DNA of 64,000 bases from Henricia sp. BOLD:AAB3569 (Eukaryota > Echinodermata > Asteroidea > Spinulosida > Echinasteridae), in NCBI GenBank assembly GCA_037783545.1, contig JBBELK010000109.1, positions 1,364,001 through 1,428,000 of the forward strand, read 5' to 3'. Shown here piece after piece: positions 9,601 to 20,911 of the stretch (position 1 is its first letter; the number at the start of each line of letters is the position of its first letter). The position numbers and the translations under genes are program-made. Under the pieces are notes generated by a model, which was not told the origin of the DNA, searched no databases, and saw nothing but the letters and a program-made list of their open reading frames with translations.

Positions 9601-10935
9601 TTAGGTCAAAACCGACTTAGAAATGGCCAACCTTTCCTCAATATCATATTTTACGTATCTATTTTTTTGCGGAGACCGTTTCCCACCTCCCGTGACGCAT
9701 AAAATGCTCTTCAGGTACATGATTATAGGCGAGGCGAGAGGCTCCACCTGATCTGAGGCTATGTAATCCAAATGCCCCACTCTTGGTGTCCACCCCAATT
9801 CTTTTCAATGCATCTAAAAATAGTTCCCGACATCTTGTGTAGGATAAAGGCTTATTGCTTGTTCGCCGGTAAGCATTGGAGCTGGCTAGAAAAGTGAGAG
9901 GCGTAAAGATAAAAACATCATCTCCTAGTTTAATCCCACTCTCAGAAAGGAATCTCTGTAAAATTATGACTGGAGAATATTTATCGAAAGTATTGCATAA
10001 GATCATTGTACTTCCATCTTTAAAAATGTCAGTTTTCGATTTTGGTAAGAATATTGAAAGACCTTTGTTATCAGTGAGGAGGGAAATATGACTCGCCTTG
10101 ATTTCGGCCACTTCATTATGCCGCAAAAGAAGGGCATATTTGAGGGCTATGTAGCAAGCCGTTCTCAACTCTAAAAGAGAGCATTTGGGATGAGCAAAGT
10201 TGTCTGTGATCAATTTAACCTGATCAAGAGACAGTGGTTGTTTCTGTTGAGGAGGCTTGTGCAAGGCTCTTCTGGCACTTATCAGAAGTTTTTGCACTAT
10301 AGGCGAGTCTACTGGGTTCTGTCGAGCACTCGTAAGTGTGTGAAGCCACTTGAGCGAAGCTGCAAAAGTAGACACTACGCTTTCTGATTGAGATGTATTT
10401 TTTACTTGATAAATAAAGGCTGCAATGATTTCGTCACTAAAGGGAAAGGCAATTGGAATGTTCGTAACGTTCAACCAGGAAAAGAAATGCCTGCACTTGT
10501 ATAGATATGTGCTAATGGTGCCTTCAGCTTTAGCCGACATTACCTCTTTCAGAATGTGCGGTTTCAGGTCCTGAAACTCGTTTGGGAATTTTATCCAGTA
10601 CTGTTGATCAAGGATAATCTGAAGCACATCTGCAAACTTGGTTTCGATGGATTGAAAACTACGCTGGCCCGGAGGGGCGAGGGCTGACGCCGATTGCCGA
10701 ACTGCCGCCGGATGCTAGTTCGTCTGAGGCGGACTTGAATGCCGCAACAGGGGGGCACAATGATCGCTGGGAGATTGGAACTTGCCATCTGCCAAGGGGA
10801 GGAACGAAGGACCTGCCTGGTGCTCTAGGTCTGACGAACCTGCTGTATAGGAGCTGCCAAAACTGTAGTAGGGGCAATATCGTGACCAATGCCCTTGTAT
10901 TCCGCAGGAGTAGCAAACGTCAGCATTTGACACGC
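9601..10935 (-). pseudogene. Zinc-knuckle plus tyrosine-recombinase protein, single 3' exon, one stop and one frameshift
   Basis: On the minus strand, a pyrimidine-rich tract ending in CAG (AG at plus 10936-10937) looks like a splice acceptor. The frame after it encodes a zinc knuckle, CYSCGIQGHWSRYCP (CX2CX4HX4C), and a Ser/Pro-rich linker. One in-frame TAG (10715-10717) interrupts it. The same frame then continues into a tyrosine recombinase: an N-terminal SAM-like domain (KAEGTISTYLYKCRHFFSWL), Arg in LLLRHNEVAEIK, HSLRSGGAS (9739-9760) and MRHGRWETV. A break in the T-run at about 9661-9667 moves the likely tyrosine region (NRYVKYD) into another frame, which ends at 9601. There is no RT nearby and no split repeats. 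It could be a domesticated recombinase, or the 3' part of a DIRS-like element whose RT has been lost. It differs strongly from the recombinase at 6459-7451. The upstream exon was not found. Confidence 0.7.
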
Positions 10936-11296
10936 CTGTGTAAATCAAATAGAGTAAAACAAAACAGGGCGAAAGGCCAGTACGATTCGTATAGGTGAAC
11001 AAAAAAAGGGGGCATGGGTATTAAAAGGCAGTACATAAATATGCTTGAATATGACCTCATCGGGTGGGGTGGGAGGGCATGTAACTCAGCTTGTGCAGTG
11101 GACCTGAAGTGGATTAACAATAGAGGCGACGGCTTTATATAGACTTAAACGGTTGTGAACACGTGGAATGCGTTGGAACGCCCACAGTGTAACAAAGGTG
11201 TAAGCCAGGTGGATCTTAACAAAGGGGGAATACAGAAACACTAAAGCTGCATACCTTAGCTAGAATACAAACGGATAAAACTCCATATTCACAGTA

Positions 11297-11420
11297 AGGG
11301 GTCGTCCATAAAGTACGTACGCATGAAATGCCGACTTTTTAGACCCTCCCTCCCCCCTGTACGCATGGCGTACGCAGTGGCTCCAACTCCCCCTCCCCCC
11401 CTGTACGCATACGCATTCCA
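11297..11420. mobile_element. Repeat with GGGGTCGTCCATAAAGTACG end (MITE fragment)
   Basis: GGGGTCGTCCATAAAGTACG is followed by TACGCATGAAATGCC and pyrimidine-rich blocks with repeated GTACGCAT words (also near 11780-11805). The same end recurs at about 59007-59112, so it is a dispersed element. Its boundaries and superfamily are not fixed. Confidence 0.5.
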
Positions 11421-11579
11421 TATATACCTCAGCATTGGTAAAAATGGTTCAGTACTACATGTATAGTGCTATATACTACTACGTGTAGTACGATTCGCAT
11501 GTCGCCACCTAAGTCTGAAATAAATTTTAAAATGTATATATTTCTTTTGCATTTTGTTTTGTTTAATTTACTTAAAATG

Positions 11580-11745
11580 ACACATCAAGCATCATTCAAC
11601 TGGGGATTTAATGAGAAAACCTAATTTGAGGAGTGAGAAAAATGTGAGATGTGTGAGAAAAATGTGTGGCCTGTCTAATATATTTCGTACATAAGGTCTG
11701 AAGCCATGGTCAACTTGTCCATCCTTTCCCGATTTACTAAAAATA
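11580..11745. mobile_element. Fragment of the GAAGTTGATC MITE family
   Basis: It contains the family words AAGGTCTGAAGCCATGGTCA and CTTGTCCATCCTTTCCC seen near 735-770 and 59815-59870. The opposite arm is degraded. Confidence 0.4.
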
Positions 11746-13098
11746 CATTTTCGGTTTGCGTATTGGCTTGGACCCCCTCCCCCTGTACGCATGGTGTACG
11801 CAATGTCAACAACACCCCCCGCTCGGCCATTTCTGATATCTGCTGAAGCTGGGATTTTTAGTCCTAAAAGTTATTCTTTTTTTTCCGTGTAAGGGCGCCC
11901 TTAACTGGCATTGATTAGTGCTATTGCAGCGGCCAGATGTACACGTACACTGGCATGAGAGCTATGTTATGTTCGTGCAGTGCGCGGGGAATTTCGGCAG
12001 GTAGCGTGTCCCGAGGACGGAAAAAAACGCCCCAAATAAATAATAATTTAGTGCTTGTATGGTCCCAAAACAAAGAGGTAGATAGCTTTTCCTGTCTCAT
12101 AGCTGAACTAATTCAAGATAAAACTAGAGCTTCGCGTTTGTGTTTTTTTTACAAACGCAAGGTGATCGGGTGACATAAACATTGAAATGATGATGACGAC
12201 ACAGTTTTGAGATTGTTTGAAAACTTGAGTTGTTTCATGTTGAAAAAGTATTGGAATTCTCAAGACATGACTGACTATTCAACGCTAAAATTGTGTATCT
12301 AATAATGACGTCATAATTGTCAATCTCATCATAACGTTACTATTGTGTGCACAGATTGTTCAAGTATCTACTAAAGAACAAGTTTTGACATGTAGGCCTA
12401 TATGTGTGAAAGAATCTATTTAATATATATTACAGTTCTAAAGATTTTGTCATTTGATATCATATTACTGTAGTATAACGCAGTGTGGGGAGTTGGGGTT
12501 CAATTGCATCTAGAATAAATTGACGCTCCAGTCAACTTGAGTTGCGGTCCACCATGTCCATTTTATTTCCAACACAGCAATGATTTTCAGCATGTCACAT
12601 TCACAGTTTTCGGGGAGAAGACATATTTACTCTGGTCCGCCGACTAAGGCTAGCCGTACATAATTACACCCAAGATACAACAGCTAAGTCACCAATAGTA
12701 AATGTCCTTGTGCTATCAAGTGTTCATTCAACTTTCCTGGCGATGATGCCACGGAAACTAGCAGTTTTTACACCTTCAAAGGTCCAATTTTCTCGGTTGT
12801 AAATCAAGCCCTGCTTATTATGTCTCGTCTGTCTGACTTATTCACTACACGCGCACGTACGTGTATATCATTGGCAGTGTGGCCCAGACATCCTCCTACA
12901 AAATATACATTATGACCTCTGACCCGAGACAGGCCGCCTATCTAGATACAAGTTCTATTATTAGAAGTAGAGCACTATGTATGGGCGCAAATCGTCAGAT
13001 TACTGGAGGCTTGGCATAGCGCCCTCAAACGACTGAGTTAGCTTAATTATCAAGGGACCCAACAAATAATTTCTCCATATTACGTAACTACCGTGCAC

Positions 13099-13112
13099 GT
13101 GATGACGTCATC
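13099..13112. promoter_or_regulatory. CRE-like TGACGTCA palindrome with flanking CACGTG (representative)
   Basis: CACGTGATGACGTCAT combines an E-box (CACGTG) with the CRE/ATF palindrome TGACGTCA. TGACGTCA recurs many times in each array unit, often as closely spaced pairs such as GATGACGTCACGATGACGTC. Binding or activity is not shown by sequence alone. Confidence 0.35.
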
Positions 13113-13732
13113 AGTGGTATATATGTAGTCATAAAGTCCACATGTGAGGAAACTTTTCGTTCCGTAGAACTATGGTCAAATTCCCTACCACTTTGGCTCT
13201 ATTTGCGTTCAAAATGCTAAAAAGGGTACATTTTCGAACCTCTTCCGGTTTGGACCGGAGGTTTGGGTCACACAGGGGTCATGCCATTGTATGATTTGTT
13301 CAGTTCATTGCGACCTATCATGCTGTGAAAGATTTGTTCAAGTATCTATTACGATTCTTGAGATATGAATTTTTGAAATAATAACCATTTAATTTTTGTA
13401 ATTTGACACCTGTGACGATATCACGACGTCACAATGTTGTGCACAAATTGTTCAACAATTTGATAAACATCAAGTTCTTGAATGTGGCGAAAGAATCATG
13501 CCAATATCTGCTGTAGTTCTCAATATACAGCATTTTTAAACAATTCAGCTCCAAATTTGCGTATTTTGACACCACATTACGTAACCACCGTCCATGTGAT
13601 GATGCCACCAATGGTATAGTAAAAAAGTCCACATGTGTGGAAACATTTCGTTCCGTAGAAATATGGTCAAATTCACTACCACTTTAAATCTATTTGCATT
13701 CAAAACGCTTAAAAAATGCACATTTTCGAACA

Positions 13733-13754
13733 ACTTCCGGTTTGCACCGGAAGT
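13733..13754. promoter_or_regulatory. ETS-like inverted pair ACTTCCGGT-N4-ACCGGAAGT
   Basis: Two consensus ETS-family sites (ACCGGAAGT) face each other across four bases. The same 22-bp arrangement occurs at 16352-16373, 22502-22523, 24035-24056, 24527-24548, 25613-25634 and 39694-39715. The arms are invariant while the four-base spacer is TTGC, TTGG, TTAG or TTCT. The first 495-bp subrepeat of several units has a decayed form ending in ACCGGAGG. Regulatory activity is inference. Confidence 0.45.
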
Positions 13755-16700
13755 AGGCGTCACACAGGGGTCATGACATCGTATGATTTTTTTCAGTTCA
13801 TTTAGACTTATTATGTTGTGAAAGAATTGTTCAAGTATCTATTACGGTTCTTGAGATATGAATTTTGGAAATAATAACCTTTGAATGTTTGTAATTTGAC
13901 ACTTGATGACGTCATGATTACGTCACACTTGATGCTATTATGATACTATACATTCTGGTGAAAGTCTGCCGTAGGGCCTATGTCTGTATCTCATTTACTA
14001 ACGATTCAGCTTGGTTTGATGGCATTGTTGCTGGTAAGTGTAAAAACTGAGATTCTCAGTTTCGTTGAACTTTGACCTGCAATTGACCCCAAAAGGAAGG
14101 GTCAGATGAAAATGCCCACACAAAGAAAATTGTAGCACAGAATGTCATCTATAAACCTGCCAAATACGAAGATCCTGGGTCACGTGGTTTTCGAGACGGA
14201 AGCATTTTAAAATATGCATATTTTGTTTTTTTGGGTTTTTTTTAATTTGATACTTGATGACGTCACGATGACGTCACGCTTCATGCCATCATAATATTAT
14301 ACACGCTGGTGAAAGTCTGCCATACGACCTATGCCTGTACTTAGTTTCTTAAAGATTCAGATTTGTTTGATGGGCATTGTTGCTCAATAAGTGCAAAAAT
14401 TGAGATTTTCGTTTTCGTTGAACTTTGACCTCAAATTGACCCCAGAAGGAAGGGTCAGATGAAAATGCCCTCACGAAACAAATTGTAGGGCATGATCTTA
14501 TCTATAAGCCTAGCAAATACGAAAATCATGAGTCACGTGGTTTTCCAGACGGAAGCATTTTAAAACATGCATATTTTAGTCATTTTTGGGTTGTAATTTG
14601 ATACCCGATGACGTCACAATGACGTCACACTTGTATGCACACCTTCACATTGCGGTTGATGTTCCTACAAAGTTTCAAGTTGATATCTTGAACCGTTTTG
14701 AAGAAAAGCTCTGGATAACGTTTGAGTGGAAAAGGAAGAAAAAGAAAAAAAAAAAAAACTAGAGCTTCGCGTTTGTTTTTTACAAACGCAAGGTGATCGG
14801 GTAAATGATGATGACGAAACAGTTTTGAGATTGTGTGAAAACTTGAGTTGTTTCATGTTGAAAAAGTATTGGAGTTCTCAAGACATGACTCTGACTATTC
14901 AACGCTAAAATTGTGTATCTATAATGACGTCATCATTGTCAATCTCATCATAACGTTACTATTGTGTGCACAGGTTGTTCAAGTATCTACTGAAGAACAA
15001 GTTTTGACATGTAGGCCTATATGTGTGAAAGAATCTATTTAATATCTATTACAGTTCTAAAGATTTTGTCATTTGATATCATATTACTGTAGTATAACGC
15101 AGTGTGGGGAGTTGGGGTTCAATTGCATCTAGAATAAACTGACGCTCCAGTCAACTTGAGTTGCGGTCCACCATGTCCATTTTATTTCCAACACAGCAAT
15201 GATTTTCAGCATGTCACATTCACAGTTTTCGGGGAGAAGACATATTTACTCTGGTCCGCCGACTAAGGCTAGCCGTACATAATTACACCCAAGATACAAC
15301 AGCTAAGTCACCAATAGTAAATGTCCTCGTGCTATCAAGTGTTCATTCAACTTTCCTGGCGATGATGCCACGGAAACTAGCAGTTTTACACCTTCAAAGG
15401 TCCAATTTTCTCGGTTGTAAATCAAGCCATGCTTATTATGTCTCGTCTGTCTGACTTATTCACTACACGCGCACGTACGTGTATATCATTGGCCGTGTGG
15501 CCCAGACATCCTCCCACAAAATATACATTATGACCTCTGACCCGAGACAGGCCGCCTATCTAGATACAAGTTCTATTATTAGAAGTAGAGCACTATGTAT
15601 GGGCGCAAATCGTCAGATTAGTGGAGGCTTGGCATAGCGCCCTCAAACGACTGAGTTAGCTTAATTATCAAGGGACCCAACAAATAATTTCTCCATATTA
15701 CGTAACTACCGTGCACGTGATGACGTCATCAGTAGTATATATGTAGTCATAAAGTCCACATGTGAGGAAACGTTTCGTTCCGTAGAACTATGGTTAAATT
15801 CCCTACCACTTTGGCTCTATTTGCGTTCAAAATGCTAAAAAGGGTACATTTTCGAACCTCTTCCGGTTTGGACCGGAGGTTTGGGTCACACAGGGGTCAT
15901 GCCATTGTATGATTTGTTCAATTCATTGCGACCTATCATGCTGTGAAAGAATTGTTCAAGTATCTATTACGATTCTTGAGATATGAATTTTTGAAATAAT
16001 AACCATTTAATTTTTGTAATTTGACACCTGTGACGATATCACTACGTCACAATGTTGTGCACAAATTGTTCAACAATTTGATAAACATCAAGTTCTTAAA
16101 TGTGGCGAAAAAATCATGCCAATATCTGCTGTAGTTCTCAATATACAGCATTTTAAAACAATTCAGCTCCAAATTTGCGTATTTTGACACCACATTACGT
16201 AACCACCGTCCATGTGATGATGCCACCAATGGTATAGTAAAAAAGTCCACATGTGTGGAAACATTTCGTTCCGTAGAAATATGGTCAAATTCACTACCAC
16301 TTTAAATCTATTTGCATTCAAAACGCTTAAAAAATGCACATTTTCGAACAACTTCCGGTTTGCACCGGAAGTAGGCGTCACACAGGGGTCATGACATCGT
16401 ATGATTTTTTCAGTTCATTTATACTTTTTATGTTGTGAAAGAATTGTTCAAGTATCTATTACGGTTCTTGAGATATGAATTTTGGAAATAATAACCTTTG
16501 AATTTTTGTAATTTGACACTTGATGACGTCATGATTACGTCACACTTGATGCTATTACGATACTATACATTCTGGTGAAAGTCTGCCGTAGGGCCTATGT
16601 CTGTATCTCATTTACTAACGATTCAGCTTGGTTTGATGGCATTGTTGCTGGTAAGTGTAAAAACTGAGATTCTCAGTTTATTTATTTTTATTTATTTTAT

Positions 16701-17444
16701 TATTTTGGCACAGTCGCCACGGGTCGTGGAAAAGGCAATAATGCCCAAATTAAAATCCACTGCCCCGTATATAAATAAAACAAGACTGAATAAAATTATA
16801 CATGTACTTAAAACAACATCAGAACGATAAACAGTAAAATATAAACTAACATAAAAAGTAGCAGTGACAAGTCACATACACAAACAACAGACAAAGAAAA
16901 CTAAAACTAAGTACAGATAAATAAGAGATTAAAACTAAAAATCCAGGGCACACATAGATAAGACTGGTTATGGAGAACGGTTAAAAACAAAGTAAACAAC
17001 TATAGACTAATCCGACGAATGAAAACTGTGTCTTCCAGGGTGTTTACATGACGTCATAATAGAATTACACCGCGGTAACAATGGAATAACCACAAGAGGG
17101 CGGGCTTACTAAATGTTACTCGGATTACACTATAAAGACAACTGAAATTAGAACAACCTGCTTATATATGTCCCTACATGTGAAGGAAATAAAAACTAAA
17201 AAGTAGTGTGCATTTGAAGAGAAAAAACAAAAAAGACCAAAAAAAACCAAATAAACAAACAAACAGCCCAAAATAAAGATAAAACATGAAGTTAAAAGGC
17301 ACAGGCTCACCAGCAATATAAGTGCGCGCGCGCCAAAACCGTGCTACGAAATACGCAGCTCCATAGCAAAGACACGGCACCTCGCGACACGAAATTGGCG
17401 CGCGCGCACCGCACCGCTGACGAGTCCGCGTCTCTATTATTACT

Positions 17445-20208
17445 TCAAAGAGGATTAAAAACAGAATTATGGTTAAGGGTTAATAACAAATGTTTTTTAA
17501 GGGACGATTTAAATATGCCAAGAGATGCACTGTGAGCTATGTTGCTTGGTATCGCGTTCCATTCTCTAGCAGTGCGAACAAAGTAGGAGTTCATGAGGTA
17601 GTCAGTTTTGGCGAAGGGAATTTGGACTTTCATGGCATGATCATTTCTGGCAATTCTCCTTGCTGGAATAAATTTGTGAATATCACTAATGTCATACATG
17701 GAGTTTATTATTTTATATGCCATAACAAGTCTGAAATAGCTTCGCCTATTTTCTAGTGTAGTCCAATCAAGCCGGCGTAACAAATCATCATAGCTGGATT
17801 GCCAATCCTTGCAAATTATTCTGGCACCGCGTTTTTGGATTTTTTCAAGCATGTTGCAATGGGTGATTCTGTACGGATCCCATGTAGTGCAGCAAAAATC
17901 ATGCCTGGAAAGGACAAGTGATTCAAATAAACGCTTTTTAACTTGACCAGAACAATTTGCAAAAGATCTATTAATAAATCCTAGCATCTTATTACACTTA
18001 ATGTACGTTTCGTTGCACTGATCGGCCCAGTTAAGATTTTTATTAATCATTACACCCAAGTATTTCTCGCACTCCGTATCTAGTAACTGTTCATTTCGTA
18101 TAAAATAGTAATAATGCAAAGGATGTTGCTTCTTCGTCATTCTCATAATCTTACACTTAGCAATGTTAAAGTCAAGCATCCATTTCTCAGACCAGTTATT
18201 CAAAGTATTAAGATCATTTTGTAAAGCCTTACAGTCATCAATAGAATTAATGGCACGATACAAAATACAGTCATCTGCATACAAACGAACAACAGACTGG
18301 ATATCCTTAGTTATATCATTAATAAAACAATTAAAAAGAATAGGGCCTAGAATGGTACCTTGTGGTACACCCGACATGACAGGGCACCAGTCTGAATATT
18401 GGCCGTTAACAACAACTCTTTGCATTCTAGTTTCTAAAAAGTTCATTATCCATTTAAGGTTCTGGTTGTTAATACCGTATCTGGCCAACTTTGTACGAAG
18501 GAGACTATGTTGAACCGTATCGAATGCTTTAGAAAAGTCTAAAAAGACGACGTGCACATCAGAGCCTGCTTCGAGAGAACCAGCCCAATCATGGATTGCA
18601 CATATTAATTGTGTCTCACAAGAACGATTCTTTCTAAATCCATGTTGATTATCGTTAAGCAGGTTGTTGTCAGTAAGGTGTTTGGTAAGACGGCTATAAA
18701 CTATTTTTTCAAGGATCTTGCAAGTGATGGAGGTGAGAGATATTGGTCTATAGTTACGACAATCTTCTTTATTCCCCTTTTTAAAGACGGGACATATATT
18801 AGCTTTGCGCCAGTCTTCGGGGATCTCTCCTGTTGACAATGACAAGTTAAACAGGGCACACAGAGAAGGAGCAAGTTGTTCCGCACCCTCTTTAAGAATT
18901 CTTGGGGAAATGTCATCTGGGCCCTGTGCCTTGGTCGGATCAATTTCTTTTAGTAATTTAAAAACCTCGTCTGCATTACAAGTGATATTTTCCATCTCAA
19001 GTACGTTACTTCGGTGTATGTCTGGCGCTGATGTATGTGAGGTGTTTGTTCGAAAAACAGAATAAAATTGTTTATTTAAAATTTCGGCCTTTTCTTTGTC
19101 ATCAGTGATTGTGTTGCCATTGTGTTTGAGGCATTTAACTGAATGACTATCATTTTTAACAGTTTTTACATAATTCCAAAACTTTTTTGGATTATGTTTT
19201 ATGTCGCCAGCACATTGTAAAATATATTCGGAGTGTTTATTTCGTAACTTCGCTTTAACGGTGCGTCTCGCGACACGGTACGTCTCCCAGTGCTCTGGGT
19301 TATTTAATTTCTTAGCTCGTTTGAATAGTCTGTTACGTTTCCTGATTAAGCCTCGGATTTCAGCACTAATCCAGGGAACATGACGTTTTGAATTCGGCTT
19401 TTTACGTGGAATATTGGCTTGAGTAATTTTAATTACTTTCGATTTCCACGAATCCCAAGACTTCTCAATATTGTTAACGTCAATTGTGTTAACAAGAAAT
19501 GCATCATTTAAGTCGTCGCGAAACTGATCGAAGTTTGCCTTATGGTACTGGTACGTGACCCTGGGATTATAATTCATCCTTTTAGATTGACAGTGCATCG
19601 TAAAACAAATACCATCATGATCACTAATGCCAGGAATAACATTGACATTAGACACAGTGTTAGGGTGAGAAGTAAAAAGCAAGTCTAAAATATTACTTAC
19701 AGTATCTGTTCTTCGGGTTGGCTCTTCAACATGCGGCTTTTTACGTGGAATATTGGCTTGAGTAATTTTAATTACTTTCGATTTCCACGAATCCCAAGAC
19801 TTCTCAATATTGTTAACGTCAATTGTGTTAACAAGAAATGCATCATTTAAGTCGTCGCGAAACTGATCGAAGTTTGCCTTATGGTACTGGTACGTGACCC
19901 TGGGATTATAATTCATCCTTTTAGATTGACAGTGCATCGTAAAACAAATACCATCATGATCACTAATGCCAGGAATAACATTGACATTAGACACAGTGTT
20001 AGGGTGAGAAGTAAAAAGCAAGTCTAAAATATTACTTACAGTATCTGTTCTTCGGGTTGGCTCTTCAACATGCTGGTGAAGAAAATTTGTTTCAATAAGT
20101 TGCACAAAATTATCAGTGAGCTCATTGATACCAGCGTTAAGAGGCAGGGGTAAACCGTCATGCCATTTTATATTAGGGAAGTTAAAGTCACCCGTCAGAA
20201 CAATTGGA
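17445..20208 (-). pseudogene. LINE ORF2: partial endonuclease plus reverse transcriptase
   Basis: This enzyme nicks the target and copies the LINE RNA there. Only the C-terminal part of the APE-like endonuclease remains: GDFNFPNIKWHD near 20185, upstream of the first ATG at 20105, and the SDHDG motif. The RT has YRPISLTSITCKILEK, FLDFSKAFDT, SGVPQGTILGP and the catalytic YADDCILY (about 18265-18290). The frame continues through the usual thumb and C-terminal region to a stop at 17445. Inside the endonuclease-RT junction, 113 residues are present twice in tandem in frame, so the SDH motif appears twice. The frame is otherwise open. The duplication and 5' truncation make activity unlikely. Confidence 0.8.
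19395..20072 (-). repeat. Perfect 339-bp tandem duplication within the LINE
   Basis: 19395-19733 and 19734-20072 appear identical base for base, with period 339 (113 codons), so the reading frame is kept. Either a very recent duplication or an assembly artefact would look like this. Confidence 0.9.
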
Positions 20209-20911
20209 GGTCAAAGTTTCGTTGAACTTTGACCTCCAATTGACCCCAAAAGGAAGGGTCAGATGAAAATGCCCACACAAAGAAAATTGTAGCACAGAAT
20301 GTCATCTATAAACCTGCCAAATACGAAGATCCTGGGTCACGTGGTTTTCGAGACGGAAGCATTTTAAAATATGCATATTTTGTTTTTTTTGTTTTTTTTT
20401 AATTTGATACTTGATGACGTCACGATGACGTCACGCTTCATGCCATCATAATATTATACACGCTGGTGAAAGTCTGCCATACGACCTATGCCTGTACTTA
20501 GTTTCTTAAAGATTCAGATTTGTTTGATGGGCATTGTTGCTCAATAAGTGCAAAAATTGAGATTTTCGTTTTCGTTGAACTTTGACCTCAAATTGACCCC
20601 AGAAGGAAGGGTCAGATGAAAATGCCCACATAAAGAAAATTGTAGGCCATGATCTTATCAATAAGCCTAGCAAATACGAAAATCATGAGTCACGTGGTTT
20701 TCCAGACGGAAGCATTTTAAAACATGCATATTTTAGTCATTTTTGGGTTGTAATTTGATACCCGATGACGTCACAATTACGTCACACTTGTATGCACACC
20801 TTCACATTGGGGTTGATGTTCCTACAAAGTTTCAAGTTGATAGCTTGAACCGTTTTGAAGAAAAGCTCTGGAAACGTTTGAGTGGAAAAGGAAGAAAAAG
20901 AAGAAAAAAAA

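Larger units (their letters stand above)
12124..14758 (+). repeat. Array unit 1 (uninterrupted reference copy)
   Basis: 2635 bp. It starts with CTAG and the hairpin GCGTTTGT/ACAAACGC (12134-12158), followed by AAGGTGATCGGG. The two 495-bp subrepeats start near 13079 and 13575. The two 350-bp subrepeats start near 13945 and 14290. The second 495-bp copy carries the ETS-like inverted pair at 13733-13754. The unit ends in a run of A and G. Confidence 0.75.
16680..20214 (-). mobile_element. 5'-truncated non-LTR retrotransposon (CR1/L2/Jockey-type LINE)
   Basis: It is inserted in array unit 2, with AGTTT repeated at both sides (16675-16679, 20215-20219). The 3' end on the minus strand is a short tail of AAATA-type repeats rather than poly(A), as in CR1/L2-like LINEs. 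The 3' UTR covers 16680-17444. The 5' end is truncated inside the endonuclease domain. The last 14-18 bp at the 5' side are an inverted copy of the flanking target. Confidence 0.8.
14759..20911 (+). repeat. Array unit 2, split by a LINE
   Basis: It is very close to unit 1 over its whole length. The LINE at 16680-20214 splits the first 350-bp subrepeat. Without it the unit is about 2.62 kb. Confidence 0.75.

Noticed and set aside
13429..13763. Minus-strand frames of 67-72 codons repeated in units 1-3
   Set aside because: Conservation follows DNA identity of the subrepeat, with stops in diverged copies. Not coding.
14726..15042. Repeated small open frames (also near 20743-21215, 23353-23544 and 25030-25308)
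   Set aside because: They recur only because the array units recur. They have no start context or domain and break freely between units.
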